Shown: one piece after another, positions 1 through 5,170 of the stretch
Position numbering within the stretch: position 1 is the first letter of the stretch
Layout of the letters: each line of letters opens with the position of its first letter
Assembly: GCA_913056415.1 (NCBI GenBank)
Contig: CAJXNA010000118.1
Location: 1-6,656, forward strand
DNA from: an uncultured Chloroflexota bacterium
Lineage (GTDB): Bacteria; Chloroflexota; Dehalococcoidia; SM23-28-2; RBG-16-64-32
Direction: 5' to 3'
DNA length: 6,656 nucleotides
The notes under the pieces: model-generated
Database searches by the model: none
The model's input: only the letters and a program-made list of their open reading frames with translations
Told to the model about the DNA's origin: nothing
Translations under genes and position numbers: made by a program

Positions 1-207
1 AGGTGTGGGGGTGGCGGTGAGGTTGGGTATCGGTTGAGGCGGCTTAAAGTCCCGAAGCACACTCACCGGGCCGGCGTACACGCTGGAGGCCACTGCCTCC
101 GGCTCGGCCGCGCTGGGGGTTGTAATGCCGCCGAACGAGGCGAGCAGGAGCAGGCTAAGGCACCAGCTTGCCCAGCGTATGAGATGAGATGCGGGGATAA
201 GTGACAT
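1..207 (-). CDS. N-terminal fragment of an exported protein of unknown function (signal peptide), cut by the window start
   Basis: The minus strand reads open from an ATG at 207 to the window edge, giving 69 residues. The start looks like a Sec signal peptide: a short n-region with His8 and Arg11, a hydrophobic core over about residues 12-28 that includes the run LSLLLLASFGG, then a likely signal peptidase I site at Ser32-Ala33-Ala34 before Glu35. There is no lipobox cysteine. The mature part is rich in Pro and Thr near the edge (PQPIPNLTATPTP), as in linkers of secreted or surface proteins; the functional domain lies outside the window. The frame stays open upstream (another ATG at 300), but starting at 207 puts the signal peptide at the very N-terminus. 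I see no Shine-Dalgarno site and no convincing promoter in 208-392. The gene lies 185 nt beyond galE on the same strand. No family can be assigned. Confidence 0.65.
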   Translation of the reverse strand, partial: MSLIPASHLIRWASWCLSLLLLASFGGITTPSAAEPEAVASSVYAGPVSVLRDFKPPQPIPNLTATPTP

Positions 208-365
208 TGACGAATCGTTAGACGCATACCGATACGCTTTTGTTGCGTCCTTACAGATAAACAGGGACAGCAAGGCCTTGTTACAGGCTGCGGCCAACAT
301 GGAACGGCGGCTGCTTGGGCTGGTGGGGGAGGGTTCTTGGGACAGGGTAGCGTGGGAGCGAGTCG

Positions 366-384
366 AGGGTAGCGGGGCTACCCT
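366..384 (-). terminator. GC-rich stem-loop just after galE, possible terminator or 3'-end hairpin
   Basis: AGGGTAGC (366-373) and GCTACCCT (377-384) form a perfect 8-bp stem around a 3-nt loop, 8 nt beyond the galE stop codon on the minus strand. No T-run follows, so it is not a textbook intrinsic terminator. It could be a Rho-assisted stop, a hairpin that protects the mRNA 3' end, or chance. An extra copy of GGGTAGCG lies at 345-352. Confidence 0.35.
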
Positions 385-392
385 GGGGCAAC

Positions 393-1373
393 TCAGGAAG
401 TGTAGCCCTTGGGGTGGGACTGGTGCCAGCGCCAGGCGCTATCGATGATGGCTTCAAGGCTGGTAACCGCGGGCAGCCAGCCCAGGGCCTGTTTGGCTTT
501 CTCGTTAGAGGCGACGAGCTGCGCGGGGTCGCCGGGCCTCCGCGGCTCCTCTCTGACGGTGATCGGCTTTCCTGTCACCTTGCCAGCGGTCTCGATGACC
601 TCTCGATTGGAGAAGCCGGCGCCGCTGCCTAGGTTGTAGACGCCGCTGTCTCCGTCTGAGGCGGACTCCAGGGCCAGGATGTGGGCGCTGGCCAGGTCCG
701 AGACGTGGATGTAGTCGCGAATACAGGTGCCGTCCGGGGTAGGGTAGTCGGTTCCGTACAAGGGGACGGCTTCGCGCTGCCCCAGAGCGGCCTGGAGGAC
801 GATGGGGATGAGGTGAGTCTCCGGCCGGTGGTCTTCGCCGCGCAGGTCTGTAGCGCCGGCGGCGTTGAAGTAGCGCAGCGAGGCGTAGCGGATGCCGCCG
901 CTCTGCTCGTACCAGGGCAGCATCCGTTCCACCATCAGCTTACTTTCGCCGTAGGGATTGACGGGCCGGCCGGGCGCATCTTCAGTTATGGGCACTGAGT
1001 CCGGCTGGCCGTAGACGGCGGCGCTGGAGCTGAACACGAAACGGCCGACGCCGTAGGCGACCATGGCGTTGAGGAGGGCGGTGCAGCCGCCGACGTTGTT
1101 GGCGAAATAGCGGCCAGGGTTGAGGACGGACTCGCCGGCCTGAATGTAACCGCCGTAGTAAACGACGGCATCGAATGAGCGAGAGGCCATGAGGCGGCCC
1201 AGCGCCTCCTCGTCGCGTGCGTCGCTTACCACCAGCTCCGCCTCGCGGTTGACGGCCTCGCGGTGGCCGGCGACGAGGCTGTCGAGGACGGTGACGTTGT
1301 GTTTGGCCTGGAGGAGCTGGTCGACGATGACGCTACCGATATATCCGGCGCCGCCAACGACCAGGACTTTCAC
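393..1373 (-). CDS. galE: UDP-glucose 4-epimerase (GalE-like, extended SDR family)
   Basis: This 326-residue protein should interconvert UDP-glucose and UDP-galactose in the cytoplasm, supplying sugar nucleotides for polysaccharide or glycolipid synthesis. The N-terminal Rossmann fold carries GGAGYIG (residues 7-13), with Asp31 following beta-2. FSSSAAVYG (114-122) holds the catalytic Ser, and the YxxxK pair is Tyr141/Lys145 in NPYGESK. RYFNAAGA (167-174) and RDYIHVSDLA (219-228) are typical of GalE. Length is normal for the family. One oddity: the usual HFAG/HFAA stretch after beta-4 reads YYGG (72-75). The start is GTG at 1373; it places the glycine motif correctly, and only loose purine-rich sequence precedes it. 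It lies 51 nt after fabF and is probably co-transcribed. Other nucleotide-sugar epimerases of this family remain possible, but the overall match favours GalE. Confidence 0.9.
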   Translation of the reverse strand: MKVLVVGGAGYIGSVIVDQLLQAKHNVTVLDSLVAGHREAVNREAELVVSDARDEEALGRLMASRSFDAVVYYGGYIQAGESVLNPGRYFANNVGGCTALLNAMVAYGVGRFVFSSSAAVYGQPDSVPITEDAPGRPVNPYGESKLMVERMLPWYEQSGGIRYASLRYFNAAGATDLRGEDHRPETHLIPIVLQAALGQREAVPLYGTDYPTPDGTCIRDYIHVSDLASAHILALESASDGDSGVYNLGSGAGFSNREVIETAGKVTGKPITVREEPRRPGDPAQLVASNEKAKQALGWLPAVTSLEAIIDSAWRWHQSHPKGYTS

Positions 1374-1424
1374 CTACCGTCGCCCCCATCCCCGCGTATA
1401 GGGTCACGGAACATGAGGCCGGGA

Positions 1425-2681
1425 TCAGTCTTCGAGGCGCTTGAACAGGAGGCAGGCGTTCTGGCCGCCGAACCCGAAGCTGTTCTTGAGGGCCACGCGG
1501 ATGTCGGCTCGGCGGGCCTCATTGGGGACGTAGTCAAGGTCGCATTCGGGATCGGGGTGCTCGTAGTTGATAGTGGGATGGATGATGCCGTGTCGCATGG
1601 ACTCCAGGCAGGCGACGGACTCCAGGGCGCCGGCGGCGCCGAAGGGGTGGCCGATCATGGACTTGGTGGCGCTGATAGGTATGCGGTAAGCCTGCTCCCC
1701 GAACGTCTTCTTGATGGCGAACGTCTCTGAGCTGTCGTTCAGTTTGGTGGAGGTGCCGTGAGCGCTGATGTAGTCTATCTCCTCCGGCGTAACGCCGGCG
1801 TCCTCCATGGCCCAGGTCATCGCGCGGGTGGCGCCTTCACCGTCGGCGCAGGGGGCGACGACGTGATGGGCGTCGCTGCAGGCGCCGTAGCCCGCGATCT
1901 CAGCGATGATGGGGGCGTTGCGGCGGCGGGCGCGCTCCAGGTCCTCGAACACGAAGATGGCGGCCCCCTCGGCGGCTACGAAGCCGTCTCTATCACGGTC
2001 GAAGGGCCGGCTCGCCTTCTGCGGCTCGTCGTTACGTGTGGAGAGGGCGCGCATGACGGCGAACCCGGAAAGGCCGAGCTCGCACAGCGCCGCCTCGGTG
2101 CCGCCGGTGAGAACGACGTCGGCGCGGCCGGCACGGATCAGGTCCAGGGAGTCGCCCATGGCCTGGGTGCCGGCGGCGCAGGCGGTGGTAACGGTGTTGG
2201 AGTACCCTTTGGCGCCTATGACCATGCTGAGCTGAGCTGCGGCCATGTTGGGCAGCATCTTGGGCATGAAGAAGGGGTCTATGCGCATGCCGCCTTTTTC
2301 ACGGATGGAGTGAACGGCCTCCTCGATGTTGGGCAGGCCGCCGATACCGTTGCCCAGGAGAACGCCGACCCTACCGGGGTCTTCTTCGCGCCGCAGATCC
2401 AGTTCGGCGGCTTGCAGCGCCTGGTGGCTGGCGGCGACCGCGAACTGGCTGAAACGGGACATGCGACGGGCCGCGCGGCGGTCCATATAGTCCTGCGGGT
2501 CGAAGCCCTTCACTTCGCCGGCGATGCGGGAAGGGTAGCCGGTGGCATCAAACTGGGTCACGTAGTCGATGCCCGATTTGCCCTCAACACAGGCCTGCCA
2601 GAATTCTGAGACGGAGTTGCCCAGGGGCGTTATCGCCCCCATACCCGTAATAACTACGCGAGTGCCGTTCCTACTTGCCAT
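1425..2681 (-). CDS. fabF: 3-oxoacyl-[acyl-carrier-protein] synthase II (KAS II)
   Basis: This 418-residue condensing enzyme elongates acyl-ACP with malonyl-ACP in type II fatty-acid synthesis. It starts with RVVITGMGAITPLGN (residues 8-22), as FabF proteins do. The thiolase-fold Cys-His-His triad is present: Cys168 in TTACAAGTQA, His308 in AHGTSTKLND and His345 in KSMIGHPFGAAG, with Lys340 nearby. The C-terminal gating loop is NSFGFGGQNA (400-409). Length is that of FabF (about 410-420). The frame extends 14 codons further upstream to 2723, but the ATG at 2681 has a strong Shine-Dalgarno site and gives the expected N-terminus, so I use it. It follows folC by 25 nt and precedes galE by 51 nt. 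The window shows no acpP, fabD or fabG, so this copy lies outside a classical fab cluster. KAS I (FabB) is less likely. Confidence 0.96.
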   Translation of the reverse strand: MASRNGTRVVITGMGAITPLGNSVSEFWQACVEGKSGIDYVTQFDATGYPSRIAGEVKGFDPQDYMDRRAARRMSRFSQFAVAASHQALQAAELDLRREEDPGRVGVLLGNGIGGLPNIEEAVHSIREKGGMRIDPFFMPKMLPNMAAAQLSMVIGAKGYSNTVTTACAAGTQAMGDSLDLIRAGRADVVLTGGTEAALCELGLSGFAVMRALSTRNDEPQKASRPFDRDRDGFVAAEGAAIFVFEDLERARRRNAPIIAEIAGYGACSDAHHVVAPCADGEGATRAMTWAMEDAGVTPEEIDYISAHGTSTKLNDSSETFAIKKTFGEQAYRIPISATKSMIGHPFGAAGALESVACLESMRHGIIHPTINYEHPDPECDLDYVPNEARRADIRVALKNSFGFGGQNACLLFKRLED

Positions 2682-2687
2682 GCGGGT

Positions 2688-2694
2688 ACCTCCC
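2688..2694 (-). promoter_or_regulatory. Ribosome binding site deciding the fabF start
   Basis: On the minus strand GGGAGGT lies 6 nt before the ATG at 2681. It is a near-perfect anti-Shine-Dalgarno match and rules out the longer in-frame start at 2723. It sits in the 25-nt gap after the folC stop codon (TAG, 2709-2707). Confidence 0.85.
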
Positions 2695-2706
2695 AGCCGC
2701 TTGTCT

Positions 2707-4041
2707 CTAAGCCGTTGCCGCAATTTCCCGGAGGTAGGCCCGCCCTTCAGCCGCTACGAACAGCGAGCCCGTGAGACATATTACCTCTTCACCCGCCGCT
2801 GTCGCCAGCACCTTTTCCAGCGTTTTGGACACTTCATTCTCCGCTTCGGCCGCGGCGCCGGCTTCGCGAAATGCGGCTGCCACCTGTTGAGGTGGCATCG
2901 CTCGCGGGTGGCCGGTCCGCACAGCCGTTACTCGGCGCGCAATGGGCGATAGCTCCTGGGCCAGGCCGGTCACGTCTTTGTCCGCGGACATGCCTACTAT
3001 CAGGAACGCGCTCTGGCAGGAAAAGTAGTCCGTCAAGGTCTCGCGAAGGCGTCGCGCGGAATCGCGGCTGTGAGCGCTATCGGCTACCACCAGGGGCTTC
3101 CTACGCAGTATCTCCATACGTCCAGGCCAGGATACGTGTGCTAGCCCGTGCTGGATTGCTGTATCGGGAATGGGGAGGCCCCGCCGGAGGCGGGTCAGCG
3201 CGTCGGCGCAGGCCACGGCGGTAGCGGCGTTCTCCAGCTGGTGCCGGCCCAGGAGCGGGAGCCGCAGGCTGAGGGCGCCGCGAGGCCGGTTTAGCCGGAA
3301 CGCCTGGCCGTCCAGGTCGTGGGCGATCCGGCGCCAGGAGTAGCTCCCGGCCACATCCACGATCGGGCAGGAGACGTCCGCAGCGGCCTGTCGGATGACC
3401 TCCCGAGCTATCGCATGGCGCTGGGGCGCGATGACGGCGGTGGCGCCAGTCCTAACGATGCCCACCTTCTCGGCGGCTATCTCCGCCACGGTGTCGCCGA
3501 GGAGCTCGGTGTGCTCCCGGCCTATGGCGGTCACGGCGCACACGTCCTTGGCTTCGAACACGTTGGTGCTATCCACGCGGCCGCCGAGGCCGACCTCGAG
3601 TACCTGGCAGTCTAGGTCGCGCTCACGGAAGGCGAGGAAGGCGAGTGCGGTCAGCAGGTCGAAGGTCACCAGGCGGCGTCCGTCGGGCGGGGGGTCGTCA
3701 GCCTGTACCGCCTCGCGGAGGACGGCCGTCAGGCGGGCCCACTCGTCCTCGCCGATCGGCTCGCCGTCGATGCGGATGCGCTCCGTGTAGCTGTGAAGGT
3801 GGGGGCTGGTGAACAGGCCGGTACGCAGCTTTGCGGCGCGGAGGATGCTCTCCAACATAGCCGCCACGCTCCCCTTGCCTTTGCTACCGGCGATGTGGAC
3901 GGTGCGGCGGCCCAGGTGGGGATCGCCCAGGCGGCGCAGGAGCGCCAGCACCGGCTGGACGTCAGGGCGGTGCTGAAAGCGGCCGCTGCGCTCGAAGTCG
4001 GCGAAGGAGAGGAGGTAGTCGATGGACTGGCGATAGTTCAT
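2707..4041 (-). CDS. folC: Folylpolyglutamate synthase / dihydrofolate synthase (Mur ligase family)
   Basis: This 444-residue cytoplasmic ligase adds glutamate to folates by ATP-driven acyl-phosphate chemistry, and in many bacteria also glutamylates dihydropteroate. The P-loop is GSKGKGS (residues 52-58, in HIAGSKGKGS). Further family marks are FTSPHL (77-82), TFDLLTALAF (126-135), EVGLGGRVDSTNV (149-161), AIGREHTELLGDT (172-184) followed by EKVGIV (191-196) with the expected active-site Lys192, HQLENA (267-272) and WPGRMEIL (305-312). The C-terminal domain contains DSAHS (321-325), where DGAHN or DVAHN is usual, and GSLFVAAEGR (425-434). Length is normal. The frame runs far upstream to 4923, but that part is antisense to the divergent gene; ATG 4041 gives a standard N-terminus just inside a good promoter. 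No Shine-Dalgarno site precedes it. It is the first gene of the folC-fabF-galE unit. Whether it is mono- or bifunctional cannot be told. Confidence 0.93.
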   Translation of the reverse strand: MNYRQSIDYLLSFADFERSGRFQHRPDVQPVLALLRRLGDPHLGRRTVHIAGSKGKGSVAAMLESILRAAKLRTGLFTSPHLHSYTERIRIDGEPIGEDEWARLTAVLREAVQADDPPPDGRRLVTFDLLTALAFLAFRERDLDCQVLEVGLGGRVDSTNVFEAKDVCAVTAIGREHTELLGDTVAEIAAEKVGIVRTGATAVIAPQRHAIAREVIRQAAADVSCPIVDVAGSYSWRRIAHDLDGQAFRLNRPRGALSLRLPLLGRHQLENAATAVACADALTRLRRGLPIPDTAIQHGLAHVSWPGRMEILRRKPLVVADSAHSRDSARRLRETLTDYFSCQSAFLIVGMSADKDVTGLAQELSPIARRVTAVRTGHPRAMPPQQVAAAFREAGAAAEAENEVSKTLEKVLATAAGEEVICLTGSLFVAAEGRAYLREIAATA

Positions 4042-4081
4042 GGCGTTTCGAGGAAGGGAACAGCGTGGCTGCGGCGGCGCG

Positions 4082-4110
4082 ATTATAGCACTGAAGGGGC
4101 GTGCTGTCTC
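4082..4110 (-). promoter_or_regulatory. Promoter of folC-fabF-galE (extended -10)
   Basis: On the minus strand GAGACA (4110-4105, 4 of 6 to TTGACA) is separated by exactly 17 nt from a consensus TATAAT (4087-4082). The three bases before it are TGC, which makes an extended -10 element. Transcription would start near 4075, leaving an untranslated leader of about 34 nt before the folC ATG. Its -35 lies in the space where the divergent plus-strand gene should have its own -35. Confidence 0.7.
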
Positions 4111-4124
4111 TAGGCGCGCGCTCC

Positions 4125-4130
4125 TATAAT
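4125..4130 (+). promoter_or_regulatory. -10 box of the DUF1122-like gene, overlapping its apparent ATG
   Basis: A consensus TATAAT ends at 4130, and its last two bases are the A and T of the ATG at 4129. Initiation about 7 nt downstream falls at 4137-4138, exactly on an in-frame GTG, so the transcript would be leaderless. No good -35 is visible: the 17-nt-spaced hexamer is TGCTGT at 4102-4107. Confidence 0.5.
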
Positions 4131-4890
4131 GGGACTCGTGTCGGAGCCACCTCTGCCCAGCCATCCCCGGGACAAGCGCCGCCTGGAGGCGCTGCTCTCC
4201 CGCACCTGGGCCCTCGCACGGGAGGAGGAGCATCCGCTGGGCCGGCTGCAGGGCCTCTCGCTGGGGCCGTACCGGCTTCTCGCCCTGCTGGGGCCCAAGA
4301 ACAACGTGGGCGCGCGCTACCTTCAGCTCTTCCTCGTCGATTCGGAGGGGCGCATGAGCGAGGAGCCGGTCGCGTTCGGCCTGCACAACTCGGGGCCCTA
4401 TCCCGGATACAACTGGCTGGAGGTCATCCGCTACGAGCCCGCGCTCAGTATTCGGGGCGAGGCGGCAGACCTGCGAGCGGCGGGGTTGGAGGAGGAGCTG
4501 TTCCGGGCGCTGTCCACGCTGGTGCCCGCCGGCGGCCACCTGATGGTGGAGTACGAATCGCCGGCGCAGAAGGAGAGCGAGCGCATCCTGGGGCTGGACT
4601 ATCCGCCGGTGGCCTCGCCGCTTGGCTATCTCCTGTTTCGGGTGGGCTGCCGCTCCTTCCGCGACTGGTACATCTCCGAGGGGGGCCGCGAGGGGCCCCG
4701 CAAGATACAGGGGTTCAAGCCGCTGAACGAGGGGCTGGCGAGGGAGCGGACGGAGGCGCTGCGGCGGCAGGTCCAGCAGCTTCTGGCGAAGCCGGAGAGC
4801 CCGCAGCACGGAGGGTACGGGCGGACGGCGCGGCGGCTGGCGGAGGCGGTGCTGGAGGAGCTGAGGAAAGGGACGGGGAAGAGGAGATAG
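4129..4890 (+). CDS. Conserved protein of unknown function, DUF1122-like
   Basis: The frame gives 253 residues with no signal peptide or membrane segment, so it is probably cytosolic. The core is mixed hydrophobic/charged: residues 44-70 and 94-110 look like beta strands, and LVPAGGHLMVEYES (131-144) looks like a strand with a turn. PPVASPLGYLLFRVGC (159-174), followed by FRDWYISEGGREGP (177-190) and RKIQGFKP (191-198), is the most distinctive stretch and is what I recall of the DUF1122 family known from archaea and some bacteria; this is from memory, not a search. The C-terminus (201-253) is charged and helical. The coordinates give the outermost ATG. If the overlapping TATAAT is the real -10, that ATG is not transcribed and translation begins at GTG 4138 (residue 4) without a leader. 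It diverges from folC. Function is unknown; an acyltransferase-like fold is a guess only. Confidence 0.8.
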   Translation: MGLVSEPPLPSHPRDKRRLEALLSRTWALAREEEHPLGRLQGLSLGPYRLLALLGPKNNVGARYLQLFLVDSEGRMSEEPVAFGLHNSGPYPGYNWLEVIRYEPALSIRGEAADLRAAGLEEELFRALSTLVPAGGHLMVEYESPAQKESERILGLDYPPVASPLGYLLFRVGCRSFRDWYISEGGREGPRKIQGFKPLNEGLARERTEALRRQVQQLLAKPESPQHGGYGRTARRLAEAVLEELRKGTGKRR

Positions 4891-4917
4891 GAAATGAGGA
4901 AGCAGGCGGTCAGACAC

Positions 4918-4979
4918 GACCACAGCCTGAAGGCTGCGGCATCGGTGCAGGTTGATGCCACACCCTTCAGGGTGTGGTC
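4918..4979. repeat. Pair of REP-like palindromes in inverted orientation (BIME-like)
   Basis: Unit 1 (4918-4943) and the reverse complement of unit 2 (4954-4979) match at 23 of 26 positions, with 10 nt between them. Each unit is itself a hairpin with a TGAA loop: the unit 1 core is CAGCC-TGAA-GGCTG, and unit 2 read on the minus strand is CACCC-TGAA-GGGTG. Two of the three differences are compensatory (G-C in one stem, C-G in the other), so the hairpin shape is kept while the sequence changes. The third turns an A-T pair of unit 2 into an A/C mismatch in unit 1. This layout resembles bacterial interspersed mosaic elements mobilised by REP-associated transposases (RAYT), though no such gene lies in the window. 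It occupies the gap between the DUF1122-like gene and the aldolase/phosphatase gene. Confidence 0.7.
4957..4978 (+). terminator. Perfect stem-loop downstream of the DUF1122-like gene
   Basis: CCACACCC (4958-4965) pairs perfectly with GGGTGTGG (4970-4977) around the loop TTCA, with a possible extra G-T pair. The sequence after it is TCTTCC, a weak T-tract, so it may end transcription from the upstream gene. It is the same element as unit 2 of the palindrome pair, so the terminator role may be secondary. Confidence 0.45.
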
Positions 4980-5002
4980 TTCCGCCTCAGCATTGAATCG
5001 GC

Positions 5003-5026
5003 GAGAGGCTATCGGCGGAGCCTCTC
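5003..5026. promoter_or_regulatory. Perfect 8-bp inverted repeat next to the -35 box, candidate operator
   Basis: GAGAGGCT (5003-5010) and AGCCTCTC (5019-5026) are exact reverse complements with an 8-nt spacer. The right arm ends 1 nt before the TTGACA of the aldolase/phosphatase promoter. Half-site centres are 16 nt apart. The position suits an activator or repressor dimer; it could instead form an RNA hairpin ending upstream transcription, but no T-run follows it. Confidence 0.45.
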
Positions 5027-5027
5027 C

Positions 5028-5056
5028 TTGACACCCTGGGGCCGCCCCCTTAACAT
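5028..5056 (+). promoter_or_regulatory. Promoter of the FBP aldolase/phosphatase gene
   Basis: A perfect TTGACA (5028-5033), a 17-nt spacer and TAACAT (5051-5056, 4 of 6 to TATAAT, with T1, A2 and T6 kept) form a good sigma70-type promoter. The start point would be near 5063, giving a leader of about 108 nt before the GTG at 5171. The leader holds two copies of CGTCTATA (5072-5079 and 5094-5101), 22 nt apart. I see no known riboswitch in it. Confidence 0.65.
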
Positions 5057-5158
5057 GGCGTGTTGGCGATCCGTCTATATCGTGTCGCAGTAGCGTCTAT
5101 AGCTGCGGGCACGGAGGACGGCTCTCGGTTCCTGGTTCTAAGTGGTATCCCATTCAGT

Positions 5159-5164
5159 GGAGGT
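5159..5164 (+). promoter_or_regulatory. Ribosome binding site deciding the aldolase/phosphatase start
   Basis: GGAGGT lies 6 nt before the GTG at 5171. It marks that codon as the start and excludes the in-frame ATG at 5060, which lies at or upstream of the expected transcription start. Confidence 0.85.
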
Positions 5165-5170
5165 GTACGC

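Noticed and set aside
271..280. Perfect 10-bp palindrome CAAGGCCTTG upstream of the exported-protein gene
   Set aside because: It is short, has no promoter elements next to it and no second copy, so it is compatible with chance.
1758..2609. 283-codon plus-strand frame opposite fabF
   Set aside because: It is antisense to a fully conserved fabF and its product is low-complexity Gly/Ala/Val, typical of a GC-rich shadow frame.
2682..2723. Start of fabF at 2723
   Set aside because: The extra 14 codons overlap the folC stop and the fabF Shine-Dalgarno site; ATG 2681 is correctly spaced from GGGAGGT.
4114..4121. GCGCGCGC palindrome between the divergent promoters
   Set aside because: Simple alternating GC in a GC-rich genome; too low in information to call an operator.
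4042..4923. Long upstream extension of the folC frame on the minus strand
   Set aside because: The added sequence is Arg/Pro/Leu-rich, is antisense to the DUF1122-like gene and crosses the folC promoter. FolC proteins start where ATG 4041 places them.
4101..4955. 284-codon plus-strand frame overlapping the DUF1122-like gene
   Set aside because: Its product is a Gly/Ala/Arg-rich frame shadow without any motif; the other frame contains the conserved blocks.
4894..5031. Small plus-strand ORF of 45 codons (ATG 4894, TGA 5029-5031) with AGGAG upstream
   Set aside because: It runs straight through both palindromes and the inverted repeat before the next promoter, so its codons are explained by those elements. 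The AGGAG belongs to the end of the preceding gene.
5060..5170. Upstream in-frame start (ATG 5060) for the aldolase/phosphatase
   Set aside because: It lies at or before the predicted transcription start, adds 37 residues unlike the family, and has no Shine-Dalgarno site; GTG 5171 has GGAGGT and the family N-terminus.
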